DNA from: Cristatella mucedo
Lineage: Eukaryota > Bryozoa > Phylactolaemata > Cristatellidae
DNA: 64,000 nt
Assembly: GCA_009760855.2 (NCBI GenBank)
Contig: WPIO01000174.1
Coordinates: forward strand, 261,501 to 325,500
Reading direction: 5' to 3'
Part shown: one piece after another, positions 1 through 25,200 of the stretch
How positions within the stretch are numbered: position 1 is the first letter of the stretch
How the letters are laid out: every line of letters begins with the position of its first letter
Made by a program: the position numbers and the translations under genes
The notes under the pieces: generated by a model
The model's input: the letters and a program-made list of their open reading frames with translations, nothing else
Told to the model about the DNA's origin: nothing
Database searches by the model: none

Positions 1-131
1 GAGAGCCTCGATAGGCGGCAAACTCCGACGACTCTCGCGAGGAAAGGACTCGCCAGAATTGGTAGTAACCGCAGCGGACAAGATGGCCCGCGTGCTAATT
101 GTGGGAGTGAAATATCGACGCACAGAGTTAT

Positions 132-275
132 CCCCGTGCTATAATAATATAGTCAAAGTTTACATGCATATATTGTCAAAGTTTACATGCATATATAGTC
201 ACAGTTTGCATGCATATATAGTCACAGTTTACATGCATATATAGTCAAAGTTTAGATGCATATATAGTCACAGTT
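132..275 (+). repeat. 23-bp minisatellite
   Basis: About six copies of a 23-bp unit close to TTTACATGCATATATAGTC followed by ACAG, with C/A and T/G variants. AT-rich, just downstream of the last visible receptor exon, so intronic. Confidence 0.85.
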
Positions 276-356
276 GGGCGCATCGTTTTCGCGCCGGCTC
301 ATTTTTCGTCTGCAGCTCGCTCGGTGTGCTGGCGTCGCGCGAGCTCGCGCGCGTAC

Positions 357-12790
<12,434 letters not shown>

Positions 12791-14044
12791 CGCGCAGGAC
12801 GCGCAGGAAGTCCGCGCGGTGTCGCGCTCCGTCGCCGCTACCCGTCGGCCGAGCTGCCCGCCTGAGCAGCGCTCGCTCGTCGCTTGGCGGCGAGCTGCCG
12901 CAAGACGTCTGCTCGAGGCGGACGACGCATATCGGCGTGCGGTCGGAAAAGCGGCAGCTGGAGCTGCGGTAACGCGATTACGCGCTCCCGAGCGGGCGGC
13001 CGTAAAGCGATTTAGCAGGAAAACGGTGGCTATTGAGGCGTCATTAGACGACGCTAATGCGGCGTCGGATTCGAACTGGTCCGCAGCGGCGCGCGCGCTC
13101 GCTCGCTCGCTCGCCGTCCTCTGCGGAAGAGAGAGCAGCGAGCGAGCGAGCGGCGCCGCGGAGGCAGGAAACGACGCTCGCGACGCAGCGACACGCGCGC
13201 GCGGCCGCTGCCAGCGCCGCTTCTGCGCGTGAAGCGAGCGCCAGGCGCGTAGCTGCTGCTGCCGCCGCGCGACGAGGGGCGGTCGCTCGCCAGAGGTCGA
13301 GGTTGCTCGCCAGAGGTCAAAGTCGATCCCCTAGGTGTCAAGGATGCTCGCTAGAGGTCGCTCGCTGGTGGTAGTGGTGGCTGTGGTATTGGTGCGCCGC
13401 GGCGGCGGTTTACTCGCGAAGGAGCTCTTTAATGACGCTTCAGAGCGAGTTAAGAGAGGACGCACGGCTGCATTGACCTCGGCTAACAGCGACGATGTCA
13501 TCCGTTAGTTGTCTCCTCGCGACGATCCATCTTAGCGGCCGGTGCACCGTCCTGTATTTCTGAGCTCCAGCGGTCTGAGCAGCGTTTTATTTATTTAGTC
13601 GATAACGCGCGAGCCCTACGCTGACCGCAACGGCAGCGCACAACGGGGCGCTCCTTTGCGCCACGTGACCGCGAGCGCCCGTTCGGCGTAACGTGGCGCC
13701 GCAGGAGTAACGTGGGCCTTTCCGGTCGCCGTGTCAACGAGCAGGAACAGGGTTGTTTTTATTTGGCCCCTGACGTCGAAACTTCAACCGGGCAACTGAC
13801 CTATGGCTACAGAATGGGTTACTGACCTATGGCTACAGAGCTGTAGTAATTGCCATCGCCACGCGACCGAGCGACCGGCGAAGCCGTCGAGTGAGCGAGC
13901 GGCGGCGGAGGCGGCAGCAGTGCGGCGCCACCACTCGCAGGTGACGCTCCGGACGCCGGAGCTCAAAGCCTAGAGAGCAGAGCTGTCTGTCTGTTACACG
14001 ACTTTGACCTTTATGAGCCAAATAACCGCAGATCGTCACATACC

Positions 14045-14220
14045 GTGATGGCCTAGGAGGTAAGGTGCCTGCTCTTCAAGATCGAGTTCGTGGGTTCGAA
14101 TCGTGCAGTGGGCGATCCTTCATGCCCACTTCAAGCGGCGGTGATAGCCGCTGAAGCTTATCTCCCGCTAAGCAACTGTTGAATGAGCTTAGATTGATTA
14201 AATTAAAATAAATTAGATTT
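14045..14220 (+). mobile_element. SINE-1 copy (tRNA-derived)
   Basis: The tRNA-like head has an A box (GATGGCCTAGGAGGTAAGG) and a B box (GTGGGTTCGAATCGTGC), then the body TGCCCACTTCAAGCGGCGGT GATAGCCGCTGAAG. This is the clearest SINE-1 head in the window. Confidence 0.85.
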
Positions 14221-14266
14221 CAGTCAGCCCCGACCCGAGTTAAGAAATTAACAAGGGCGGAAAAAA

Positions 14267-14540
14267 CCAGTCGTAAGTCGGATTTTCGTAAGTCGAGAAT
14301 GGTACATGGTAGCCTTCAGTACCCACAATGCACAACCGCCAGACGTCGTTTTCTCCCCACTAATTGGGGCGTTGGCAGATCTACTGACCACGTGACCAGC
14401 AGATCTACTGACCACGAGTGGATTTTGAAAGTTTTCCTTCATGCATTTTAATTTTCAATTTTTGCGTGACCACGGCCAAGCTCATGTATCCAAGTTTCCG
14501 CAAGTCGAACCGCCGTAAGTCGGGGGCCGACTGTATTATT
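14267..14540. mobile_element. Possible MITE (pogo/Tigger-like end)
   Basis: The right end reads CCGTAAGTCGGGGGCCGACT GTA, whose reverse complement (TACAGTCGGCCCCCGAC) resembles ends of Tigger-like DNA elements that insert at TA. The left side has CGTAAGTCGGATTTTCGTAA but is not a clear inverted copy. A direct repeat CAGATCTACTGACCACG lies inside. No coding region. Confidence 0.4.
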
Positions 14541-15279
14541 ATAATCATTTGCTAGCCCTTGTAACACAGAAACGCGAAAGGTTTTTCTTCAGTCATAATC
14601 TGGCTGCTCTAGAACGAACCGGTTGCACTAGTAGCTACTGTAGCATCCAAGCAGTTGCGACAGACGTCGACAGAAGCCCAGCGATCTCAGGCTGACCGAC
14701 GGTCTGCAGTGGACAGCGGCGGACTCGGCCGGACAGCGGCAAACAGCAGCGGCGGTCCATCTCACTCGCCCGGACGTCGCTCTTCTGTCACGCCCAGAGA
14801 CTCTCGTCTCGTTCGACAGGCGTCGAAGACGTTCGGCGGAAAGGCGCCATGCGCACGCGCGCTAAGTAGAGCGCTCTGCGAGCTGCGACCTCTATCGAGC
14901 TCAGAAGACGAGAGAGACCCGGATGAGAATTGACAACGCGGGACGCTCTCTTCGCGGAAGTTCAGACAGCCCGGAAGTTCCGGCAGCCGACAGCGGGCGG
15001 CCGTCGAGCGCGCGCCCTGCGATCGCACGCACGAGCCCTCCGCCCGGCAGCGCGAATGCACGCTGCCGCGACATTAATTTCGAGCACGAGCCGTCGACGT
15101 ACGGCGGCGAGCGTCTCTTCGAACGCGCTTGCGAGCGCTGAAATGGCTCGCTGTACCGACGGCCGCGGCGGTTCCCCGCCCGCGAGGATCCTAGAGCTCC
15201 GCCGCGGCGGGAGCGTCCGCTCGCCTGCTTCTTCCGGTCGACCGGGCGCAAGCGCAGTCGGAGCGCAGTCAGCGTTTAT

Positions 15280-18200
15280 TCACCGGCGGCCGCCGCGTGC
15301 CTTCGGCTGCTGCGGAGGCTTGCGCGGCGGCGCCGCCTTATGGGCCGCCGCTGCGGCGGCCGCCGCCGGAGTCCTCTGCTTTCGGGCCACGTCGAGTCGT
15401 GCCGGTGTCGAGGGTTTCCCTTTCTGTAAGAGAAGGTCAGAAAGAGGAGCGTGTAGCCTACGTCGCCCGGAACTCCGCGGCAAGTAGACAGCAGACAATG
15501 CGACCGCAGCCGAGTCGAGTCGCTGCAGCCGTCGAATGCACGTCACGTGGCCAGCACGGCAGTAACAGTACGACGAATGCGGTTAAATGCGGGAGTACAA
15601 AGTTTGACCTGCTAATAGAGCTTGCGATCGCCACGCAACAGGCATTTGTTCTCTGTACTTGAAACGAACGCACTCTTTTGACGTACGCATATGAAAGAAA
15701 CCTTTAAGCTTATCTTTAGCCACTCTCTCTCTCTCCCTTTCTCTCTCACTCTCTCTCTCTCTCTCTCACTTTCTCTCTCTCTCTCTCTTTCGCACTCTCT
15801 CTGTGTCTCTTTCGCTCTCTCTCTCCCGCTCTGTCTCTCTCCTCTTCGTCTGCCACTTGTGCTCTCCCCGTGTAATTTAACAACCTTGTTCACAGACGCG
15901 ATGGCGCACGCACGCACGGTGCCGACCCTTTTGTGGCCAATTTTAAAGTTGCCTTCAAGTCACCACGTGTCTCCAAGTGCCACTTTGACCAAGCAAAACG
16001 GACGGCCATTGTTAGCTTCAGCTGACCAGCGAACGCTCAACTGCCGGGAGCGATGAAACGCGAGACGTGCGTCTGCTGAAAGGCGAGTCCGTCAGGCGGC
16101 CTCGCCGTCGCGTGATCCCATCGCTGCTGCGGCTGGTGAGCGGCACGTGGACCCTCCCAGCTGTGCTCTCTCGCTCGCTCAGGCTAAAGTTCACCTCTGT
16201 AATCGGTCTGACATTCACCTTTGGTCTGACCTACATCTTTGAGCGACGACTTCACCTTTACACTAGAGCCGACCGAATAATAATAAAAATGCAATTGCAT
16301 AGCACTCTGAGAGAATCTAATCTTTTTTAGGCACTTTATTCCGCACGATAATAATAACAATAATTCATTTATATTATGCCTTTTGAGAAACTAGTCTCTT
16401 TCTCGGTACTTTCTCCACCCGGTGCTCTGGCTGGCATTCACCTTTGCCCTCGGGCTGAAGTTAATATAAATTTGTTTGTATACCGCCCTAAGAGAACTTA
16501 ATCTCCGTTCAAGTGCTTCACATATGCCACGGGGCTCGACCCCACTACCTCGGCCCGACCTTAGTCTGGGCGTGCACATTAACCACTGGCTGAATCTGCT
16601 TGGCAGACTTTGACCTTGGCGCTTGGACTGACATTGACATTGGCGCTCGGGCTGACATTCACCTTTGCTGCCGCTGCTTTATCCTGCGAAGCTGGCGAAC
16701 GCTTGACCGGCGGATGGTCCGCAACGCCGTCTGGCGTCTTCGCGGTCGCAATCGCTGGGGGCGGCGGCTGCGGGACGCTCAGTGTGACAGTAGATGACGA
16801 CTCCGAGTGGCCGTCAGACTGCTGCTGCTGGCCAGCCCCCGCCGCCACCGCCGGACCGCCGCCGTTCGGCGCGCTCCGAATTAGCGTCGCAATGGCGGCA
16901 GTCAGGTGGAAGGGGTTTATGGCCTGCGCGGCTTCGACGCCGCCGCCCGGCGGCGGCGCCGCGCAGGCTTCCGCGAGACGGGACGGGTTGCGCGATAGCT
17001 GCGCGGATCTCAGCAGGAGAGCGGCGGAGCGCGTCGGGCGGCGGAGCGTCGCGACGCTGGCCGCCGCCGCCCGCTGAGCGGCGGCGGCGGCGGCGGCGGC
17101 GGCGGAGCTCTCAGCCGGCCTTCCTTCGCTTCCCAGGAATTGCATCAGCTCCTCCTTCTCCGATTCCTCGGACGCGCGGTGCCTGGCTACGATCATGTCC
17201 TCGGTCGCGTAGGCGCCTGCGGCGAGAGACGGCGGCAACAATTTGCGGCGGCGACGCAGCGCGAATAAAAAGCACACGCCGAGCACAACGAGCGGACACT
17301 CGGCGAGCGAGCGAGCGCACGGCAGACATTTTTTGCGCTCGGCAATGGCCGTGCATTGCAGGCGCGGGAGGCGCCGCGAGAGCGGAGCCTCATTCTTGGT
17401 CTTGGCGCTGCCTGCACCCCTCCCCCTTCGTCGGCCGAGCCACTTGCAAGTTGCCCGCTTTCTTAACCGCCTTCTCCAAAGTATGAAATGATAATTGTTA
17501 TACCAGGCCAGCGTATTATCTGTGCTAACCTACGGCTTCCGCAGGAAGCGAACCGATTCCGGAAATGCGCCTGACGGGTAGCACGAAGCGCCAGCGAGTG
17601 CGTGCGAGCGCGCGCGCGCCAACTGGCTCTACCGCCGTGGCGCGCGAGCACCGGTCGCCCGCCGCACGCGCGCCGCCGACGACGTCTCGCGTAGCGGGCG
17701 CTTCCGTTTCCGGAGCCTGCCGGCAGGTGCGCGTCGTCGACAGCTCACCGCAGCTGACCTCCTTTTTCCTGGTTTTTGTGCACAGCATGCACGACAGCGT
17801 GAATGCGACGAAGAACATCGAGTATCCAACGACGACGGACAGGCCTGTCCCGTAAATGCTGACGGCGTCCAATACGAGGCTTTCACAGTACGTGCCGGTT
17901 TGAGCGCCCTGGCAGTAGCAGCTGAAGCTGTAAGAGCGAGGGCGCGTGCGCGCGCCGACGTTAAGCGGAAATCGTGCCGGAAATCGATAGCGCGTCTGCT
18001 GCCGTCTGCGTCTCAGCTTTTCCCGCCTCTCCAGCCTCCTGCTCACCCAAACTCGCCTGCTCGACCTGCTTCTTACTCTGTCTTTGTCGCTAAAGCGTCT
18101 TCGCCAGACGCCAGCTAGCGCTCTCACTTAATCCGACTGCTCGTTTAATCTAATTACTCACCTCCTTCGTCTCAGCTCCTCCTTAATTCGTTTCACATGC

Positions 18201-21200
18201 TTACTCCGTTTTTAATTTCACCCAAGTCCATCTCCAGCTCGTCCCGCTATCTCATCAAATACTTCGAATCTCATTCGTCAGCTACATGTACATGCAGATG
18301 CATTGCCACTGCACTAAGCTCAGAGCGCCACCTAGCGAGCGTGCCCTGCGCTCAGAGCGCCACCTAGCGAGCGTGCCCTGCGCTCAGAGCGCCACCTAGC
18401 GAGCGTGCCCTGCGCTCAGAGCGCCACCTAGCGAGCGTGCCCTGCGCTCAGAGCGCCACCTAGCGAGCGTGCCCTGCGCTCAGGGATATGCCACTGTATG
18501 GCTTATGTATAGAGATACTTTTAGATACTTATAGAGATCTTTTGTATAGAGATACTCCTATACAGTGTGATAATGCACGCTAGCACGGGCGTATCCGGTG
18601 CCATCCGGTTGCATTCACGATCTGGATGCATTCACGATCTGGATTGACAACCGAGTGCGTTTCTGGAGGTGACCGGCTCTTAGGAACTCAAGAGACGTCA
18701 TCGACGCTCATGCGGCACTGCTGCTCAAGCCAGTCGCTCGAGCAGCGTCGACGACGCTAGCAGAGCCTGAGCAAACCTCTGACAGTGCGAGCAGCCATTC
18801 CTCATGCCGCAATGTCGCAGCGAAAGGAGCCAACGAGGTCTTACTGTCCGACGTAGTCAACGCACAGCGATGCAGCCACGCATGGGCCGGAAGAGCAGTC
18901 GTCAACAGGGTCAAGGTCGCAAAGCGGTCCGATCCACTTGGCGTGATTTCCGTCGGCCAGCAGCACATTTTCGCCGTCGGTTTTAACGATCACTGCAGCA
19001 GGAAGAGAGCGCGAGCTGCAGACGATCACTGCAGAGAGCGCCAGAACGCGAGCTGCAGACGGTCACTGAAGCAGGAAGAGAGCTCGCGAGAGCGCGAGCT
19101 GCAGCGTGGAAGCTAGTGTTCTTCGGCTGCGCTATAAAAATCTGGCCGGAGGCCTTGTCGTCGTCATCGTCTGTCGTCACCTCACGTTGGCTATCCCAGA
19201 TCCTAGCCCAAGATGGCCACCACCTCAGCGATGGCGTCTCCTTTTGGCTGACCTGTCAGAGGAGCTGTGAGCAGTGGGCAGCCATTGCACGCGTGGCCTT
19301 TACACGAGCCAGGAGCTGTCCGTACAAGCATCCTGCATTGCTTCGATAAGTCAGCTTTCGCAGCGCCTTAAATGCAGCCAGCTTGGCGACCTTGGCGACC
19401 TCGACAGGAGTGCAGTCTAGAAAAATGTTAACGAAGACGGGCCCCAATCGGCTAGCTCGGCTTGTAGACAGCTTCGCTGCCAAGACACGTGACTAAATTG
19501 GCTCGGCTGCGTATTCGTAGGAGCCGCAGGAGGTGCAGCGTCTGTTTGCAGGTCCCCATACGAGTGCACGTGTCGCCGTTGCTAAGATCGAACAGACATG
19601 CATTCACTTGTACGAGCGAAATGAAAAGTAACCGGGGACCTGTCCTCAAAGAAAAACACGCTGTCACGAGGTAGCGTTTATCAAGCAGGCACAGCGGCTC
19701 CAAAGCCCCGAGCTGCTACGAACGCAGCTGAGTGGGCGTGCCTCGAGGTCTCTGGCTGCGGTCTTACTCACGCGGGCACCTGCAGCGGTAGCCGACGTCC
19801 CTCTCCTCGCACGTGCCGCCATTGGCGCACGGAGTGAGTAGTGCGCACTCGCTGATCGGTACGTCGCACGACCTCGAGCTGGCGCTGTACCACCCGTGAC
19901 AGACGCAGTAGTGGTCCGAGCCGAGGTTCTGAATATGCGCAGAGCGAAACCGTCCGACGCTTGACGAGCGGACACGACGGCCAGCGGCGAAGCGGACGAG
20001 CGAGCGGCCATGCTTCGTTTACCCACGTGACAATCGCCCAGCGATCCGCAGGGGTTCGATGCGCAGGCGTCCAACTTCTGCTCGCACCGTTCTCCGTTGT
20101 AGCCTCAAAATGAAACGAGTAATTAGTGTCAAGGACGACGTCATTTGTGAGCATCTCTTCAGCAAACAAGCGTCGCGAGGCAGCTGGCTTCTTATTTAAA
20201 ATGGTGATGCTTTGTTCCCAATGCTGCTATTAGTTGCACCTAATCTTCGCGAAGGCCGTTGTAAGTTCTTGCAGGGCCGTAATAGCCCAGGAGGTAATCG
20301 CTGCACGATAAGGTAAGCTGCACGGCCTGCACGACAAAGGTCATCATCCACGACAAAGGTAATCGTTTCGAATCCTGCAGTGGGCGATCCTGTACTGCCA
20401 ACTGCAAGTGGTGATAGCCGCGACGGTTCTTCTGCCACTGTACATTAAATCAGCTAACACTATTTATGAGTGAGCTACAGAAAACTCTCCAGCATAATAC
20501 TCGCTTAGTCTTAGTGGCTTTCTGGAGTTACAGACCGAGATAATGTAATGTAATATAATGCAATATATCTCCGTCTGCAACTCCACAAAGTCATAAAGAC
20601 TATGTGGGTGTTACGAAGGAGAGTTTTGCCTATCGCACTCACAGACTAAGCCGCTTTCGGTACGCATTCGGTAGCCAACAGACTTCGTCTCACGAAACAA
20701 AGAGAAAATGAGAAGCATAGCAGAGTCAGAAGAGCAGTTGAGGTAGGTTGATACATAAATACATGCTGCTATATATGTTAGGCTCATTCAGTCCGTTTTG
20801 AATTGAACTTGACCTGATTGGTTGCTAAAGGGATTAAAATCAAGTCAGAGGTCAAAGAGATACTCTTAAAGTGACATAGAATTTGCGCATACTGCTTGTT
20901 AGGCAATTTCACACATTTCTCAAGAGAAATGGTGTAGCACTTAGTAAAATGCGAAACGCGAACATCCCTTAAATTATTGTTAGTCGCCATGCTTTGAACA
21001 GCACCCAAACCTCTTAAAACTACTCATTTTAGGAACACTCAAGTTTATTGGTGCAGCAGTTTCTGGACGGATCTTTGTGCTTTCTAGCCTAGAACACTAA
21101 TGTTCAATGTGCTGCGAAAGTCTGATATTATTTACGTACTAACATTGCAACATTGCCCGACTTCACAGCATACAAAGCGAATCTAACGAACCCACTTTTT

Positions 21201-22159
21201 ACTAAATAGTAGGCTTTGTCCGAGTGAGTCATCCTTAAAGTGCTTATGCATGCTAAAATTGTGCATTTTGGTATTTTTAATCATTTAAAATGGTTTCATT
21301 TCAGTCTATCTGGGAAGTCTAGAAAGCGGTTTAATCTGTCAGGGTTGTAAAAACGCCTTTGAAATATAATAATTCTAGTTTGTTATAAGTTTAAGAAGAT
21401 GAAGCGGACAAAATTAATTGCAGATGTGCTCGAACTAAAGAAATACCTTGATCAGACCTAGCAACACTCGAGGTGCTACTCAGAAAAATGTGCGGTCAAC
21501 TGAATACAAATCCAACACAGTTCAACGAGCTTTCTTTTTTGTCCACATTAGCTAGAACTAAGCGCTTAGTCTGCTGTCGTCTGCTGTCGGTAGCGGTCAG
21601 CCATATTTTCGGCTCGAGCGTTTCCTACTCGTCCGCCATGTTTTCGTTTCTCTTAGTATCCATGTCATTTTATTCCAGATTTTGCCGTTGTACGTTTTGC
21701 CCGGCAGTAATCAGTCGAGCGGAAGAGGTTCAGCGCCTGCGCACAAGGATTCGCGCCATGCTCCACGTGGCAGGGCAGATGCAGTGACCATTCGCGATTG
21801 CTAAGGCCACCATTACATCGATTTGGTTCCTGAGCGGCGATCCTGACCATCTGGGATTTACGGAAGCACGAGGTAAAGATGACGAACAAAATTCTTTTTC
21901 ATTTCGTTTACCCTGGGTCACGAATGGGCCATAAATATTCTTGGTTGCAGGGCAGTTTTTAACCACCAGACGCCGTAAATTTCGGTAGACCTACGCTCGA
22001 ATTCAGTCTAGCATATCCATCGCGGCTGAAAGTGATACGTTAGTATAATGAAAGAGTACCAATAATTTTTTTATCGGGATTTATGTTTGACCTCTACCGT
22101 TAAGATCATTCTCTTTTCAAGCAAGTGTTTATATTTATACTATTGTCAGTATTATTTGA

Positions 22160-22208
<49 letters not shown>

Positions 22209-25200
22209 TATTTTATCGCACTGATTCTTTCTCATTATTGTCTTTCGTTTTTGCTCAGCTGGTGACACCAATTCCATATAAATGCAGTGGCACAGCTAGG
22301 CGTTGCGTAGGTCCGGCCATTGGTCTGTCTTGCCTGCCTCTTCGAACGCGTCGCGTGCCTCTTTGCACGCACAGGCGTTACGTCTGACGGGTGGAGAGGT
22401 TTTCGTGCAGCGCATAAAGCCAAGCTTTTTGGCATTCATTGGCAAGATTCAATAGAGTCAGAGCCGGTTGTGCGGGCTAATAATAATTAGCCGGCAGCCA
22501 TACCGCTGCCGATACCACTACGTTCCGCCATGTACGATGGGACCAGGCGGTTCTAGACGGATCTGCGGCACGAGCAATTGATCAATTTTCCGTCGTACCG
22601 AGAAGACACTCGCAGGAAGTCGTTGCGTTGGCCGCCAGTGAGGAGCAGTAGCCGCGTCCGCTGCACGTCTGCTCGGCGAGTCCTCTGCTCAGCTGGTCCG
22701 CCGCGCAGCCATCGTAAAACTTGCACGTCGAGTTCTCTTCCCGCATCCAGCCACTAAAATTGATTTTCTAATAAAATAAAATTGACATTATAAAAATGTT
22801 TGATAAAATAATATTTTTTTAATTTTATAATATTTTATTAAAAAATTATTACTATAAAATTGATAGAATTATTTTTAAATTGATTTAAACTTAAAAAATT
22901 TATTTTGATTTTCCCTCGAGGCTAAATTTTCTCGCATCCGTCAAGCCCCCCCTTGTAATGTGCCGCTCGGCACCTGTTCGCACCTGCCGATACCTGTCGG
23001 CACCTGTTGTCCTAAACCGTGTGACCGGCACCCTGCTGAGTAGTAATCAACTGGCCAAGAGTTCTATTGCGCACACTTGTGGGACTCGGGATTCAGAGGG
23101 AACAATCCTTAACACTAAATAAGAATAACAAGGATAGTAATGGTGACATTAATTCGTGTTTTTGTACAAGAGGATAATAATAATATAAGAAAACATTTCT
23201 GCAGAACCCTGAAAGAACTAAGTGTATTTCTAGGTACTTGACACACGCGGGCATGGAAGCACGTCAGCGGTTAGTAAGTTAGTAACGCAATGCAATGCAC
23301 GCATAAGCGTACAGAGGACGATCCTCACGACCGGAGCAACAGCTATAGGGAACAGGTGGGGTTTAGTCTCTTTCTTAAATGTCCTCCAGTCAGGAGATTT
23401 CTCCGCTGGCAGCAGAGCGATGCTCCTCAGTTTTACTTGACGCACGCTGACGTCGACTCATTTACCTTGTATCCGCCTAAGGTCAAATTCTAGACCCTAT
23501 TTTATCGTACCCCATTTTATCGTATTGCACGCGTGATTTTCCAAAAGACGTGTTCATTTCGCCAGTCAGAGATATAATTTTAGTCGGGAGAAAAGCGACA
23601 AGAGGATTAAAAACATATTTCTAGACACTTCACGTAGGCTTTAAAAAAATGACTAGATTTAGTCATTTAATAATAATAATAATAATGTACTTGATAAAGC
23701 GCCCTCAGAGAACTTAATCTCTTTCTAGACGCTTTACATTTGCTGCAAAGGGAAATGCAATTGAATGGTAAGTGAAATCATCTTGAAAAACAAACAAAAT
23801 GAATAACATGGTTAGGGGGACATGCACTGGGTCAGCATGCAAATGTGGTTAGTGGCAGCATGCACAGTGTCAGCACGCATAAGCACGTGAAAGACGAATC
23901 ACAGGGACCCACTAAATGCTGTCCTAAATAGGTGTGTTTTTAGGTTCTTTTAAATGTGGTCAGGTCAGGGGATGTTCTGCCGCAGGTCGGGAGGGAGTTC
24001 CAGGCTGTGGGAGCATACGAACTAAATGCACGGTCTCCGAAGGATTTGAGGTTTGTACGAGGTATTTCTAGACTGTTGGATTCCGAAAAGCGGGTGGTAC
24101 GATGCTTGGCCTGATGGGGGAGTATGTCGGAGAGATAGGCTGGAGCCATAGAATGAAGGGACCTAAAAGTGAGCGACAAAACCTTGAAGTCAATCCGTTG
24201 CTTGACTGGTAGCCAGTGCAGGTCGGCGAGAAGTGGAGTAATGTGGCAACTGCGACGCTCACGACAGACAAGCCTAGCTGCGGAGTTTTGCACCAGCTGC
24301 AATCGCCTGATCGCACATGCTGGTAGGCCAGTAAGCAGTGAGTTGCAGAAGTCGAGAAGAGATGTCACGAATGCATGGACCAACTTTGACGTGGTATCCT
24401 TATCTAAACAAGCCCGAATTTTAGCAATGTTATGAAGCTGAAAATAGGCGGATTTGACTGTGGAGCTGATATGGTCGATTAACGAGAGGTCGCTTTGGAA
24501 AATGACACCTAGATTTCGAGCTGATTCAACTGGATATATGCTGGAAGAGCCAATTTTGAGAGACAGCCTTTCCAATATCTGAATCACACCGGGTTTGCCC
24601 ATAACTAGTAAGTTAGTTTTGTCATCGTTTAGTTTTAGAAAATTTGCTGCCATCCATGTGCGGATGTCATCAATGCATGCAGCAAGTGAGTTTAGAGAAT
24701 TTGAGGTGCTCGAAGGCTGGGAGGGATCAAAAGCAAAGGTACAACTGAGTGTCATCCGCATAGAAGTGAAAGCCTAGATTGTGCTTGGCAATCACATCAG
24801 CAAGAGGCAGAGTATAAACCGTGAAAAGAACCGGACCTAGCACGGAGCCCTGAGGTACTCCATATTTCAGTGGTACTTCAGATGATCTTTGTCCATTCAT
24901 GTCAATACTCTGGAGTCACCCACTGAGATAGGACCTGAACCACTGCAGAGCAGTGCCAGTGATGCCCAGGCGAGATGAGAGGCGCTCTAGAAGAACTTTG
25001 TGATCGATGGTATCAAAAGCTGCCGAAAGATCGAGCAAAACAAGCAGGGACACTCTACCCATGTCTGCATTCCTAAGTAGGTCGTTGTACACCCTAAGCA
25101 ATGCTGACTCTGTGTGATTTGTGATAATTTGTGATAATTCACATGAAAAGCCCGCACAGGAGCATGTTAAGGAGTAGTCTTGTGTTACGACGCGTAAGTG

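Larger units (their letters stand above)
12791..15279. other. GC-rich spacer between the receptor gene and the lectin/EGF gene
   Basis: The part next to 12790 is very GC- and CpG-rich with GCTC runs around 13090-13150 and is a likely CpG-island promoter and 5' leader for the receptor, by position only. Short direct repeats of a GCTCGCCAGAGGTC-type motif lie at 13280-13360. A SINE and a possible MITE follow at 14.0-14.5 kb. Open frames at 14.6-15.3 kb look like chance frames in GC-rich sequence. No gene is supported. Confidence 0.5.

Noticed and set aside
14655-15251. Overlapping GC-rich open frames on both strands
   Set aside because: No domain, no splice pattern and similar length in several frames, as expected for GC-rich non-coding DNA.
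18316-18482. CRISPR-like array
   Set aside because: The copies are directly adjacent without spacers and the region is an animal intron.
19500-19625. Cys-containing minus-strand segment ([20 protein letters not shown]) as an extra EGF exon
   Set aside because: Exons 9 and 10 join perfectly in phase and complete one EGF domain, so inserting this would break it. It could be an unused relic.
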